A stretch of DNA of 64,000 bases from JOPF133 sp052144935 (GCA_052144935.1 JBKQPR010000233.1:1-64000); one strand, 5' to 3'; shown: positions 48,984 to 58,450, numbered from the stretch's first letter. The notes: generated by a model not told the origin, from the letters alone. Program-made: numbers and translations.

Positions 48984-50784
48984 GTACATCTTCGTTACCG
49001 GAGGAGTGGTTTCCTCCTTGGGCAAGGGCATCGCCGCCGCTTCCATCGGCTGCCTTCTGGAAAGCCGCGGACTCACCATCACCTGCCAGAAGTTCGATCC
49101 GTACCTCAACGTCGACCCCGGCACCATGAGCCCGTTCCAGCACGGCGAGGTCTTCGTCACGGACGATGGCGCCGAAACCGACCTCGACCTGGGCCACTAC
49201 GAGCGCTTCACCCACGCCAAACTGACCCGCAACAACAATCTGACCTCCGGCCGCATCTATGAACAGATCATCGCCCGCGAACGCCGCGGCGATTATCTGG
49301 GCAAGACCGTACAGGTGATCCCGCACGTCACCAACGAAATCAAGGCCGCTCTCAAGCGCGTGTCCGCGGGTGTCGATGTGGTGATCGCCGAAATCGGCGG
49401 CACGGTGGGCGATATCGAGTCGCTGCCCTTCTTGGAAGCTATCCGCCAGATGCGCCATGAGCAGGGCCGCGGCAACTGCCTGTTCGTGCACGTCACCCTG
49501 GTGCCATGGATCGCCGCCGCGCAGGAACTCAAGACCAAGCCCACCCAACACAGCGTCAAAGAACTCCGCGCCATCGGTGTCCAGCCGGACATCCTGATCT
49601 GCCGCTCGGAGCGTCACATTCCGCCGGAGATGAAGGAAAAAATCGCGCTCTTCTGCGATGTGGATGTAGAAGCCGTGGTCACCGCCCGGGACGTGCAGTC
49701 GGTCTACGAAATCCCGCTTCTGTTCGCCGGCGAGGGCGTGGACGAGATCGTGCTCCGCCTGCTGCGCCTGGATGCCGGGCCGCGCGACCTGAGCCGCTGG
49801 AACGCCATGCTCGACCGCCTGCAGAACCCGCGCGGCGAGGTCGACATCGGGCTGGTGGGCAAGTATGTCGAATACGAAGATTCCTACAAGAGCCTCAAGG
49901 AGGCGCTGCTCCACGGCGGCATGGCCCACCAGGTGAAGGTCAACATCACCTGGATCGAAGCCGAAAACCTGACCGGCGAGAACTGGGAACGCCAGTTGCA
50001 CGGCTACGACGGCATCCTGGTCCCCGGCGGCTTCGGCAAGCGCGGCATCGACGGCATGCTCAACGCCATCCGCTACGCCCGCGAACAAAAAGTGCCCTAT
50101 TTCGGCATCTGCCTGGGCATGCAGACCTTGGTGATCGAATACGCGCGCAACGTCTGTGGGATGGAGCACGCGGACTCCACCGAGTTCAATCCGGGGACGC
50201 CGGACCGCGTGATCTACAAGTTGCGCGAGTTGAAGGGCGTGGAAGACCTGGGCGGCACCATGCGGCTGGGCAGTTGGCCCTGCCTGCTGGCCGCCGGCAG
50301 CTTCGCCCGCCAGGCCTACGGAAACGGCGAAATCCACGAGCGCCACCGCCACCGTTACGAGTTCAACCGCGAATACGAGGAGCGCCTGACCGCGGCCGGC
50401 CTGCGCATTACCGGCGAGACCCCCGACCGCACCTACGTGGAAATCTGCGAGATCGCCGATCACCCCTGGTTCCTGGGCTGCCAGTTCCACCCCGAATTCA
50501 AATCCAAACCGCTGGAGCCTCATCCGCTCTTCAAGGCTTTCGTCGGCGCGGCCCTGGCCGAGCGCCAACGCCGCGAGACGGACCTTTTCGCGGAGGAGAC
50601 GGCGCCGGAACTGCGGAAGGAACCGGAACCGGTGCTGGGACTGCGGAAGGAACCGGGACCGCGGAAGGAACCGGGACCGGAACTGTGGAAAGAACCGGGA
50701 CCGGGACTGCGGAAGGAACCGGGACCGCGGCCGGAGCCGGCTCCGGAGCCGTCCAGGGAGCCGCAATACTCGCGTGCCGATTGA
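48976..50784 (+). CDS. pyrG: CTP synthase PyrG with a KEPGP-repeat C-terminal tail
   Basis: This 602-residue enzyme forms CTP from UTP with glutamine as the ammonia source. The synthetase domain starts KYIFVTGGVVSSLGKGIAAA with its P-loop and GTMSPFQHGEVFVTDDGAET. The glutaminase domain has the oxyanion Gly run GGFGKRGIDG, the nucleophile Cys in GICLGMQTLVIEYA, and the His-Glu pair in QFHPEFKSKP. The normal protein would end near residue 535. A tail of about 65 residues follows with five KEPxP units (LRKEPEP, LRKEPGP, RKEPGP, LWKEPGP, LRKEPGP), encoded by a 20-base repeat. The start GTG at 48976 overlaps kdsB; kdsA starts within its last 11 bases. Confidence 0.95.
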   Translation: MAKYIFVTGGVVSSLGKGIAAASIGCLLESRGLTITCQKFDPYLNVDPGTMSPFQHGEVFVTDDGAETDLDLGHYERFTHAKLTRNNNLTSGRIYEQIIARERRGDYLGKTVQVIPHVTNEIKAALKRVSAGVDVVIAEIGGTVGDIESLPFLEAIRQMRHEQGRGNCLFVHVTLVPWIAAAQELKTKPTQHSVKELRAIGVQPDILICRSERHIPPEMKEKIALFCDVDVEAVVTARDVQSVYEIPLLFAGEGVDEIVLRLLRLDAGPRDLSRWNAMLDRLQNPRGEVDIGLVGKYVEYEDSYKSLKEALLHGGMAHQVKVNITWIEAENLTGENWERQLHGYDGILVPGGFGKRGIDGMLNAIRYAREQKVPYFGICLGMQTLVIEYARNVCGMEHADSTEFNPGTPDRVIYKLRELKGVEDLGGTMRLGSWPCLLAAGSFARQAYGNGEIHERHRHRYEFNREYEERLTAAGLRITGETPDRTYVEICEIADHPWFLGCQFHPEFKSKPLEPHPLFKAFVGAALAERQRRETDLFAEETAPELRKEPEPVLGLRKEPGPRKEPGPELWKEPGPGLRKEPGPRPEPAPEPSREPQYSRAD

Positions 50785-51643
50785 TTTCAGCGCCTTCGCG
50801 CCCGGGCGTCCCCTGGTCCTGATTGCCGGCCCCTGCGTCATCGAGAGCGAAGAGCACGTCCACCGCATGGCGCAGGCCATCCGCAACGCGGTGGGCAGCT
50901 TCGTCTTCAAGGCCTCTTTCGACAAGGCCAACCGCACCAGCGCCGGCTCCTATCGCGGCCCCGGCCTGAAAGAGGGACTGCGCATCCTGGCGGGGGTCAA
51001 AGCCGAGGGCTTCCCCATCCTCACCGACATCCACGAGCCGGCCCAGGCCGCGCCCGCCGCCGAGGTGGCCGACATTCTCCAGATTCCGGCCTTCCTCTGC
51101 CGGCAGACCGACCTGCTCGTGGAGGCCGGCCGCACGGGGCGCATCGTGAACATCAAGAAGGGCCAGTTTGTGGCCCCCCACGACATCCACCACGCGGCCG
51201 AAAAAGTGGCCTCTACCGGTAACCGGCAGGTGCTGCTGACGGAGCGCGGCTCGTCGTTCGGCTACAACAACCTGGTGGTGGATATGCGCGGCCTGAAAAT
51301 CATGCGCGACGCCGGCTGGCCGGTGGTTTTCGACGCCACGCATTCGGTGCAACTGCCCGGAGGCGCCGGCGACGCCTCGGCCGGCCAGCCGCAATTCATC
51401 GGAACTCTGGCCCGCGCCGCCGTGGCCGCCGGAGTGAACGGCGTCTTCGTGGAAGTACACGATGCGCCGGAAAAAGCTCTCTCGGATGGGCCGAATGCCT
51501 TGCGGCTGAATCTGCTGGGCGAGTTCTGGAGCCGCCTGCAGGCCATCCACGCGCTGGTGGGCGGCTGGGGGTTGAGGGGCCAGGAATTCTTTCCAGACCG
51601 CGCGATTCCGGCCGGGTACCGCCGAGGCCAACGGCGGGTGTGA
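50774..51643 (+). CDS. kdsA: 3-deoxy-8-phosphooctulonate synthase KdsA
   Basis: This 289-residue enzyme condenses phosphoenolpyruvate with arabinose 5-phosphate to make KDO 8-phosphate. Signature segments are LVLIAGPCVIESEEHVHRMA, FKASFDKANRTSAGSYRGPG, LTDIHEPAQAAPAAEVADIL, QIPAFLCRQTDLL, NIKKGQFVAPHD and VFDATHSVQLPGGAGDASAG. The Cys of AGPC could make it the metal-dependent class, with VEVHDAPEKALSDGPNALRL supplying the last metal ligand. The start is GTG at 50774, overlapping pyrG by 11 bases. The C-terminus is slightly long (PDRAIPAGYRRGQRRV). Confidence 0.94.
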   Translation: MPIDFSAFAPGRPLVLIAGPCVIESEEHVHRMAQAIRNAVGSFVFKASFDKANRTSAGSYRGPGLKEGLRILAGVKAEGFPILTDIHEPAQAAPAAEVADILQIPAFLCRQTDLLVEAGRTGRIVNIKKGQFVAPHDIHHAAEKVASTGNRQVLLTERGSSFGYNNLVVDMRGLKIMRDAGWPVVFDATHSVQLPGGAGDASAGQPQFIGTLARAAVAAGVNGVFVEVHDAPEKALSDGPNALRLNLLGEFWSRLQAIHALVGGWGLRGQEFFPDRAIPAGYRRGQRRV

Positions 51644-51795
51644 GCACGCGCCGGCGGTCTCCCGGCCAGGTAGTGGGTCTGTTTCCGAGACGCCGACGAT
51701 CCACTCGGAGCTACCGGTAAACACTGCGGCGTTAGGGCGGATCCTATCCGTGGAACACCCCGCTCAATCCGGACGCCACAATTTCGAATGAATCG

Positions 51796-52611
51796 CTACT
51801 CCTCGCCTCGGAGCAACGGCGCTTTCGTGTACTGGGTCGGCACGGACACGATATGATCTGCCAACTCGGTTTCACCCCGGCGGCGGCCCACCAGGCGAAC
51901 ATAGCCAAGGTAGTCGCCACGATCGGCTTCGAGCGTCTTGATTTCCAATTCGTTGTCCGGGGCCACCACCCGGTGCCAGTCCAGCCACCGCTGCCAACCG
52001 TCGGGCATGGTATCGGCCACATCAATTTCCATAATGCCCGTTCGTTCCCAGTGCCGTCGCCACCACGACGGCGAATGAAAACCCCAGAGATCCTGGGTCC
52101 ACCACTGGCGAAGGTGTTCTGGCAGGGAACCTTCGATTTCCCTGACCAGCCCCGCGCCCGCAGACCCTATTTGTCCTCCAGGCTTGACAAACCGGGCGAG
52201 GTAGTTCAAATAGAGGTCGTCCGTCCCGTAATAGTAGAAGGAATCGATACTCACGATGGCGTCAAAGAACTTCGTCGCGAAAGGCAGAGACCGCGCATCG
52301 GCGTGGATCGGGAACACGCCGTCCTCTACGCCGGCATCCCGAATTCGTTGGAGCGTCTCCGAGACGCTGAACCATAGGTCGGTTGCCCAAACCTGTACGC
52401 CAAATTCCCGGCGCAGAAAGATCGATGACGCTGCCCGTCCACAGCCGAGGTCCAGCACCCGCATTCCGGGCCCCAAGTTTAGCGCCGAGGCGAGCCACTC
52501 GGTGAGCCAGAGCGAATTCGCCCCTCCGCTGACGCTGGCCAGGACCCATTCAGGGTGGTATTGCGAAGATCGAGGGAAGCTTGTGGAGATGAACCGCTTG
52601 TCTGAGGTCAC
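51796..52611 (-). CDS. Class I SAM-dependent methyltransferase
   Basis: This 271-residue enzyme has SAM motif I in MRVLDLGCGRAASSIFLRRE, motif II in FGVQVWATDLWFSVSETLQR, motif III-like ADARSLPFATKFFDAIVSID and a post-motif VKPGGQIGSAGAGLVREIEG. The C-terminal half (WWTQDLWGFHSPSWWRRHWE) is Trp-rich and probably forms the substrate lid. It resembles methyltransferases that act on small molecules, but the substrate is not evident. It is a single gene. The end GETELADHIVSVPTQYTKAP is not a known motif. Confidence 0.8.
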   Translation of the reverse strand: MTSDKRFISTSFPRSSQYHPEWVLASVSGGANSLWLTEWLASALNLGPGMRVLDLGCGRAASSIFLRREFGVQVWATDLWFSVSETLQRIRDAGVEDGVFPIHADARSLPFATKFFDAIVSIDSFYYYGTDDLYLNYLARFVKPGGQIGSAGAGLVREIEGSLPEHLRQWWTQDLWGFHSPSWWRRHWERTGIMEIDVADTMPDGWQRWLDWHRVVAPDNELEIKTLEADRGDYLGYVRLVGRRRGETELADHIVSVPTQYTKAPLLRGEE

Positions 52612-52993
52612 GTTCTCTCAATTCTCACACGATGCATTGTCCGGAGCCACGCCTGGGGAAACTCGGTGGAAGCGGTCCTCTGCGAGGCTGGTTCGGCGTT
52701 TACTCGCGAGCAGTCGCGCAGCGTTTACCGAAGCCTTTTTGGGGCGTACCATTGAGCGCTCCGGCCGGATCACGCGCCACTCGGAAAGTGGGCGTGCCAC
52801 CCAACTTTGGCCAGAACGTCCGACCCGTGGATGTGCGCCAATCGGCGCGAACCAGGAGTCGCGTTGTTGGGAGGTGAAGCGGCACAGATCTGCTCGGCTG
52901 GCGACGTAGCCGGAAACCGATTCGCTACCGCTGGACCGCGCGATTCCACGCGGGCGCCGCCGAGGGCCAACGGGGTGCGGCGATTCATCGATA
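52612..52993. other. Non-coding spacer before the Ycf46-like gene
   Basis: About 380 bases without a convincing gene on either strand. The frames across it are Arg/Ser-rich shadows. No terminator with a T tract is seen. A promoter for the ATPase gene should lie in it but I could not place one. Confidence 0.5.
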
Positions 52994-54592
52994 ATGGAAG
53001 GCAGGTCGAAACATTTGGAAAACGACAGCCACTCCGGCGGTCTTGCTCTGGGCGCGCCCCAGGAGGCAGTCGCGCCCCAGGAGGCCCCCTCCGCCGAAAG
53101 CCGTGCGGTCACGACGATTTGGGGGATCTTCCAGTCGGGCCGGCCCCTCACCTACATCCGCTCCGTCGAGGAACAGCGGGTCGGCAGGATCCTGCGAGAG
53201 GTTGGCCTGAAGCGATTCGCCCCGCCTGTACCCGTTTGGACCTGGAGTCTCACCGAGGGCCTCCGCCGCGATCGCGAAGCCGCCGAGGCCGGCACCCAGG
53301 CGCCCCGCAAGGCTCTGGACTTCATCGACGCCCATGATGGCCCCGCGATCTTCCACCTCAAGGACTTCCACGAACCGCTGCGCGAATCTCCCGAGGTCCG
53401 GCGCCGTCTTCGGGACGTCTACGGAAGCTGTCTCGACCAGCGCAAGTTTGTGGTCATCACCTCCCCGGTCCGATTCATTCCGGAGGAAATCGAACGGAGT
53501 GTGCTGTTTCTGGAGCTCCGGCCGCCCGATCGGATCGAGCTGGTCGAGGTCCTGCGGGAAGAGGATCGGCGAATCGCACCGGGCAGCCAGAACGGCTCTC
53601 TCGACGAGGCGACCCTGTACCAACTGGCGGGCGCCCTGCTGGGAGTGACGCTAGACGAAGCTCGCTACGCGTTGCGCCGGGTCCGCTCCGCGGGTGGGTA
53701 TCTGGGACCCGAGTCCCTGCCGATCCTGTTGGAGGAAAAACGCCATTTGGTCAACCGCAGCGGAGTGATCGAGTACATCGCGGAGGGCGCCGCCATCGGG
53801 GAGATCGGCGGCCTGGAGGAGCTCAAGAAATGGCTGGTCGAGCGCCGGGATCTCTTTCAAATGCGCGACAGCCTGAGCAGTGAAATCGTGCCCAAGGGGG
53901 TCCTCCTCATGGGGATCCCCGGCTGCGGCAAGAGCCTCTCGGTGAAAGCCATCGCTTCCGCGTTCAATCTGCCGCTCTACCGGATCGACATGATCGAGAT
54001 TTTCTCCGGGAGACATGGCAAGCCCGAAGGCGTATTCGTGGAAGCCTGCCGAATGATGGAGGACATGGCCCCGGCGGTGCTCTGGTTCGACGAGATCGAG
54101 ATGGGGATCACCTCGACCGATTCGGGCGGGGAGCAGGGCAGGATTTTCGCGTTTTTTCTCACCTGGATGCAGGAGAAGGCCCGCGGGCTGTTCGTCGCCG
54201 CCACCGCCAACCGAATCGACCTTCTCCCCGCGGAAATGATTCGCAAGGGGCGCTTCGACGAGGTGTTCTTCGTGGACCTGCCGACCGAGAGCGAACGGAT
54301 CGCCATCTTCCGGATTCACCTCAGCCGGCGGGGAGTGGATGCGGCCGGATTCGATCTGTCGCAATTGACGCAGTTTACCAATGGTTGGGCGGGAGCCGAG
54401 ATCGAGCAGTGTGTGGTAGCGACTCTGACCAAAGCGCGTCTGACAGGCCGGGAGGTGAGCGTGGAGGATCTCATCCGCGTGGCCGTGAAAATTGTGCCGC
54501 TATCGCGCACCATGCACGAGCAGATCAATCACATCCGGGGCTGGGCGTTCGAGCGCGCCGTGCGGGCGTCCGCGCCGGCGGCCGGGCGGTGA
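52994..54592 (+). CDS. Ycf46-like AAA+ ATPase
   Basis: This 532-residue protein has two AAA-like halves. The first (about residues 40-250) is degenerate: AIFHLKDFHEPLRESPEVRR, FVVITSPVRFIPEEIERSVL. The second is active-looking: the linker GEIGGLEELKKWLVERRDLF, Walker A GVLLMGIPGCGKSLSVKAIA, Walker B APAVLWFDEIEMGITSTDSG, sensor 1 GLFVAATANRIDLLPAEMIR and the arginine finger RKGRFDEVFFVDLPTESERI. This matches Ycf46, a protein tied to inorganic-carbon use in cyanobacteria and found more widely. The role in non-photosynthetic bacteria is unknown. The N-terminal 35 residues are low-complexity. It is a single gene. Confidence 0.82.
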   Translation: MEGRSKHLENDSHSGGLALGAPQEAVAPQEAPSAESRAVTTIWGIFQSGRPLTYIRSVEEQRVGRILREVGLKRFAPPVPVWTWSLTEGLRRDREAAEAGTQAPRKALDFIDAHDGPAIFHLKDFHEPLRESPEVRRRLRDVYGSCLDQRKFVVITSPVRFIPEEIERSVLFLELRPPDRIELVEVLREEDRRIAPGSQNGSLDEATLYQLAGALLGVTLDEARYALRRVRSAGGYLGPESLPILLEEKRHLVNRSGVIEYIAEGAAIGEIGGLEELKKWLVERRDLFQMRDSLSSEIVPKGVLLMGIPGCGKSLSVKAIASAFNLPLYRIDMIEIFSGRHGKPEGVFVEACRMMEDMAPAVLWFDEIEMGITSTDSGGEQGRIFAFFLTWMQEKARGLFVAATANRIDLLPAEMIRKGRFDEVFFVDLPTESERIAIFRIHLSRRGVDAAGFDLSQLTQFTNGWAGAEIEQCVVATLTKARLTGREVSVEDLIRVAVKIVPLSRTMHEQINHIRGWAFERAVRASAPAAGR

Positions 54593-54754
54593 TGCCGTGG
54601 CGCACCGTCGAAAGCCCAACCCTTCACGCGACGGCCCGTCCGCAATGCCGCGGGTTTTCATGATCTTTTGGTGGCCCGCAGGGCCATTCGTGACAGACTC
54701 TCAGCCTGCCGCATTGAGACTCGTCTCGATGCACGCCGCGCTGCGAGATCCGGC

Positions 54755-55264
54755 CTAACTTCTCAGCCGCAGCACCATCCAATACTCGTCGACCAATTCA
54801 CCGGCCACCGACAGCGCTCCGCGTTCATAGCCGAACTGCTCGAAGCCCAGCGAGCGGTACAACCGCTCCGCCGCAACCTGGGTGGCGGCCACGGCCAGGT
54901 TGACCTGCCGCAGATCGGGATAGCCGCGCGCCCGTTCCAGCACCGCGGCCATCAGCGATCGAGCCAGACCTCGGCCGCGATACTCCGGCGTCACGTACAC
55001 GCCCCAAATCATGCCCTTATGGCGCAACTTGGGCTGCCTCTCGCGCCAGAAACCGGCGGTTCCCACCAGCGCTCCGCCATCGAAGGCGCCGAATACGAAC
55101 GACCCTCCGGCCACGGGTTGGATGCGCTCGCGCGTCTGGGCCAGCGAGAAGGCGCGATGCTCCTCTGCCGAGGAACCGAAGGCCCGCGGCTCCGCCTCCA
55201 GAGCTTCCAGCCGCAGATTCCAGTAGACCTCCGCGTCGGCTTCGGTGAGAATCTGGATCTCCAT
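54755..55264 (-). CDS. GNAT-family N-acetyltransferase
   Basis: This 169-residue enzyme has the acetyl-CoA binding motif GVYVTPEYRGRGLARSLMAA, the earlier strand FGAFDGGALVGTAGFWRERQ and the final AERLYRSLGFEQFGYERGAL with the Tyr often used as the general acid. The start MEIQILTEADAEVYWNLRLE is normal for the family. The substrate cannot be assigned. It is the gene downstream of the ADOP permease on the same strand, with 33 bases between them, and may be co-transcribed. Confidence 0.88.
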   Translation of the reverse strand: MEIQILTEADAEVYWNLRLEALEAEPRAFGSSAEEHRAFSLAQTRERIQPVAGGSFVFGAFDGGALVGTAGFWRERQPKLRHKGMIWGVYVTPEYRGRGLARSLMAAVLERARGYPDLRQVNLAVAATQVAAERLYRSLGFEQFGYERGALSVAGELVDEYWMVLRLRS

Positions 55265-55297
55265 CCTGTGCCGGTCGCCGCGCTGTCGAGCGGCGCC

Positions 55298-57859
55298 TCA
55301 TTCCTCTCGCAGTGCGCGCATCGGCTCCACGCGCGAGGCCCGCCGCGCCGGACCGTAACTGGCCATCAGCGCCACCGCTCCCAGCAGCCCGATGGCGGAT
55401 ACCAGGGCCGCCGGGTCATGCGGTTTCAGGCCGAAGAGCAGAGCAGCCGCGGCCTGCCCGGCCCACAGCGACAGGCCCGTCCCCGCCACCAACCCGACCG
55501 TGAGCAGGAACGCCGCCTCGCGCAGCACCATGCGGATCACCGTGCCGCGGTCCGCCCCCAACGCCATGCGGATGCCGATTTCGTTGCGCCGCCGCTCCAC
55601 CATGTAGGCGATCACGCCGTACAGTCCCAGCGTCGCCAGCAAGCCGGCCAGCAGCCCGAACGCGCCCGCCAGCGTGGCCATCAGGCGGTCGCGCAGCAGC
55701 GATTCCTGCAACTGGGCGGTCAACGCGCGGAACTGGATGTCTATTCCCGGATTGACTTCCGCCACCGCCGATTTCACGCCTCGGAAGGTCTCTGCCAGCG
55801 GCCCGGCCGCGCGCAGCACAAACGTCACTCCGGCGTCCGGGTCCTCAGCCTGGGCGCTGGGGAAAAATGCGATCGGCAGGAAATCCTCGCGCAGCTCGTA
55901 ATATTTGGTGTTCCGGACCACTCCGGCCACCTGGTAGACCAGGTCCGGTTTGCCCGCCGGACCCTCCACCCGGAACGACCGGCCCACCGGGTTCCCATCG
56001 CCGAAGATCTTTTTGGCAAACATCTGGTTAATGATCGCCACCTTGGTGGAACCCAACGTGTCGCGGTCGTTGAAGTCGCGCCCCGCCACCAGCGCCGTTC
56101 CCATGGTGTGAAAGTAGCCCGGACTGGCGCGGTTGAACCAGCAGGTCTGGTGCGCCGCGGTCGATCCGTCCGCCCAGACACTCTCGTTCCATCCCGAACC
56201 GCTTACCGGCGTCATGTCCACTTGCGCGACCGAGAGCACTCCCGGCCGCGAGCGAAGGCGCTCCTGCAACTCGCGGTACACCAACGTCAGACGCTCCTTC
56301 GAATAGTGCGGCCGGCGCAGATCCAGGTCCACCGAGACGATCCCTTCCGGGCGGAAGCCGGCATCCACGACCAGCAGTTTCCGCAGACTGCCGACGAACA
56401 ACAGCGCGCCCACCAATAGGACCAGGGAGAGCGCCACCTGGCCTGCCACCAGGGCGCGCCGCAACCCGAAGCGCTCGCGGCTGGCGGTGAGACCCCGTCC
56501 GCCGGCCCGCATCACCGAAGCCGGTGCGATGCGGGTGGCGCGCAGCGCCGGCAGCAGGCCGAACAACAGACAAGTCCCCACCGCCACGGCGGCCGTGAAG
56601 CCCAGCATTCGCAGGTCCACGCCCATCCCAAGAAAGACGTGGCTGTCCGACGTGCTCAGGAACGCCACCAGCCCGCGGCTCAAGATTCGCGCCACCAGCG
56701 CTCCCAACGCGGTGCCGATCACCGACAGCAGCAGGCTCTCGGTGAGCAGTTGCGTCACCAGACGGGTCCGCGACGCCCCCATCGCCTGGCGGATGCCGAT
56801 TTCCCGCTCGCGCACGCTGGCGCGCGCCAGCAGCAGGTTGGCCAGGTTGGCGCAGGCGATCAGCAGCACCATTCCAGTGGCGGCCAGCAGCAGCCACAAC
56901 GGCGATTCGTAATCCCGCCGCAAACCGGACACGCCGGTGGCGCCGGGAGTGACCTCCAGCTTGTTCTTCAAATAGCCCTTGGCATCTTCCGGCCGATAGC
57001 TCGGCGGCAGAGTGGCCTCCATGATTGCGGGCGAGAGGACCTGCACTTCGGCATTCGCGCGCTGGATGCCCCATCCCGGTTTCAATCGTCCCATGGCCGA
57101 TAGCCACCAGGCGCGCCGGACGGGGATGCGGCCCTTGCCGTCCTCGGCGAACAGCGGATCGGCGCACAGAGGCACGGCCACATCATACTGGTGGCCTACC
57201 TCCACTCCGAAAAAGCGTCTCCCGGTCACGCCGAGGATAGGAAACGGCCGGCCGTCCAGGTTTACGGTGCGGCCGAGCGCGGCAGGACCGCCGGCCAGTT
57301 CGCGCTGCCAGAAGGCATAGCTGACCACCGCGCCGGGCGAACCGCAACCTGGCGTGTCGTCGTCCGGCCCCAGCGTGCGGCCGAGGAGGGCCGGCACACC
57401 GAGCCCGCGGAAGAAATCGCCGCTGACGAACAGCCCTTCGGCATAGCGCGCCTCGCCGCCGGCGGCCAGATTGAAGCGCGTGGCGCTCCAGGCCATGGTG
57501 GCCGCGAAGGGGGTGCTCCCCGGGGTGCGCGCTGAGGTGCCCTCCGGGGCGCCCGCTGGGCCCGTCCGCGTGCGGATCTCCTCCCACTGGGCATAGGTCA
57601 GCCTGGCGCTGCGCGTGGAAAACCAGCCCGAGCGCTGGGAACCATTCTGAAAGTCGATATACGCTAATTCGTGCGGGTTGGCCACCGGTAATGTCCGTAA
57701 CCGGACGGCGTCCACCAATTGGAAGATGGCGGTATTGGCGCCGATCCCCAGCGCCAGCGACAGCACCGCCACCGCCGCAAAGCCCGGATTGGTGCGAAGC
57801 TGCCGGACCGCGTACCGCAAGTCCTGGCCGGCGGATTCGAGGCTCCTGAGACGATCCAT
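55298..57859 (-). CDS. ADOP-type orphan permease (MacB/FtsX family), second copy
   Basis: This 853-residue protein repeats the plan of the ADOP at 12 kb. The first helix and loop are FAAVAVLSLALGIGANTAIF, then QLVDAVRLRTLPVANPHELA, a periplasmic domain with SYAFWQRELAGGPAALGRTV, helices around VLLIACANLANLLLARASVR, a second periplasmic part, and GVIAYMVERRRNEIGIRMAL near the end. It has about eight membrane helices and no ATPase domain. The N-terminal 15 residues before the first helix (RLRSLESAGQDLRYAVRQL) are the usual ADOP leader. Residues 101-113 lie on a copy of the dispersed 18-bp motif. The two ADOPs are paralogues rather than a recent tandem duplication. Confidence 0.9.
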   Translation of the reverse strand: MDRLRSLESAGQDLRYAVRQLRTNPGFAAVAVLSLALGIGANTAIFQLVDAVRLRTLPVANPHELAYIDFQNGSQRSGWFSTRSARLTYAQWEEIRTRTGPAGAPEGTSARTPGSTPFAATMAWSATRFNLAAGGEARYAEGLFVSGDFFRGLGVPALLGRTLGPDDDTPGCGSPGAVVSYAFWQRELAGGPAALGRTVNLDGRPFPILGVTGRRFFGVEVGHQYDVAVPLCADPLFAEDGKGRIPVRRAWWLSAMGRLKPGWGIQRANAEVQVLSPAIMEATLPPSYRPEDAKGYLKNKLEVTPGATGVSGLRRDYESPLWLLLAATGMVLLIACANLANLLLARASVREREIGIRQAMGASRTRLVTQLLTESLLLSVIGTALGALVARILSRGLVAFLSTSDSHVFLGMGVDLRMLGFTAAVAVGTCLLFGLLPALRATRIAPASVMRAGGRGLTASRERFGLRRALVAGQVALSLVLLVGALLFVGSLRKLLVVDAGFRPEGIVSVDLDLRRPHYSKERLTLVYRELQERLRSRPGVLSVAQVDMTPVSGSGWNESVWADGSTAAHQTCWFNRASPGYFHTMGTALVAGRDFNDRDTLGSTKVAIINQMFAKKIFGDGNPVGRSFRVEGPAGKPDLVYQVAGVVRNTKYYELREDFLPIAFFPSAQAEDPDAGVTFVLRAAGPLAETFRGVKSAVAEVNPGIDIQFRALTAQLQESLLRDRLMATLAGAFGLLAGLLATLGLYGVIAYMVERRRNEIGIRMALGADRGTVIRMVLREAAFLLTVGLVAGTGLSLWAGQAAAALLFGLKPHDPAALVSAIGLLGAVALMASYGPARRASRVEPMRALREE
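57546..57563 (+). repeat. 18-bp GC motif copy in the second ADOP gene
   Basis: GGGGCGCCCGCTGGGCCC, an exact consensus match, antisense to the gene. It encodes TGPAGAPEGT in a loop of the first periplasmic domain. Confidence 0.75.
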
Positions 57860-57958
57860 GCAGAAACTCCTTATCCTTCAAGGCTACGACGCACCAACCG
57901 CCCATCGGTTGGGAAACAGGGCACATTGCCATCCACACCAGAACCGGCCCGCGCGTCA

Positions 57959-57964
57959 TAAAAT
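57959..57964 (+). promoter_or_regulatory. Candidate -10 box of the pilin gene
   Basis: TAAAAT lies 21 bases before the ATG at 57986, followed by the ribosome-binding site GAGAGAGG. No sigma-54 pattern with correct spacing was found upstream, though many pilin genes have one. Confidence 0.35.
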
Positions 57965-57985
57965 AGAGGTGAGAGAGGCAAACGA

Positions 57986-58450
57986 ATGTTGAATCGCAGA
58001 CAGAGCCGGGGCTTTTCCTTAATCGAGTTGCTGATCGTGATCGCGATCATCCTCATCATCATCACCATCGCCGTTCCTAAGTATGCGAGAACACAGATGT
58101 TTATGAAGGAAACGGCGGCCATCAAGGCAATCCAGACCATCCACCAGATGGAAGTCCAGTATCAGTCTCAATACGGTCGTTACGCCGTCTCGCTGGTCGA
58201 ACTGGGCCCCCCCGCCAGCGGCGCGCCGACTCCCGCTTCCGCCGACTTGATCGGCTCCGATCTCGCCAATGGCACCAAACAGGGCTACAAGTTCACCCTC
58301 ACGGGCAACCAGGGCGGCTATGTGATCACCGCCCTACCCGAAGTGTACGGCAGCAGCGGCAGCCGCACCTTCTTTTCCGATCAGACCATGGTAATCCGCG
58401 AAAACTACGGCCCCGAGCCGGCCACCCTCAACAGCAAAGAGCTACGATAA
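57986..58450 (+). CDS. pilA: Type IV major pilin-like protein
   Basis: This 154-residue prepilin has a short leader ending in Gly9, then FSLIELLIVIAIILIIITIA as the conserved N-terminal helix. Cleavage should be between G9 and F10, and E14 is the conserved Glu at position +5. A globular part follows with QTIHQMEVQYQSQYGRYAVS and GYKFTLTGNQGGYVITALPE. There is no C-terminal disulfide pair. The processing and assembly genes are not in this window. The protein could also be a pseudopilin of a type II secretion system. The strong ribosome-binding site and single-gene setting fit a highly expressed major subunit. Confidence 0.88.
   Translation: MLNRRQSRGFSLIELLIVIAIILIIITIAVPKYARTQMFMKETAAIKAIQTIHQMEVQYQSQYGRYAVSLVELGPPASGAPTPASADLIGSDLANGTKQGYKFTLTGNQGGYVITALPEVYGSSGSRTFFSDQTMVIRENYGPEPATLNSKELR

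Noticed and set aside
52618..53151. A minus-strand frame overlapping the start of the Ycf46-like gene
   Set aside because: Arg/Ser/Pro-rich content and overlap with a conserved gene indicate a shadow.
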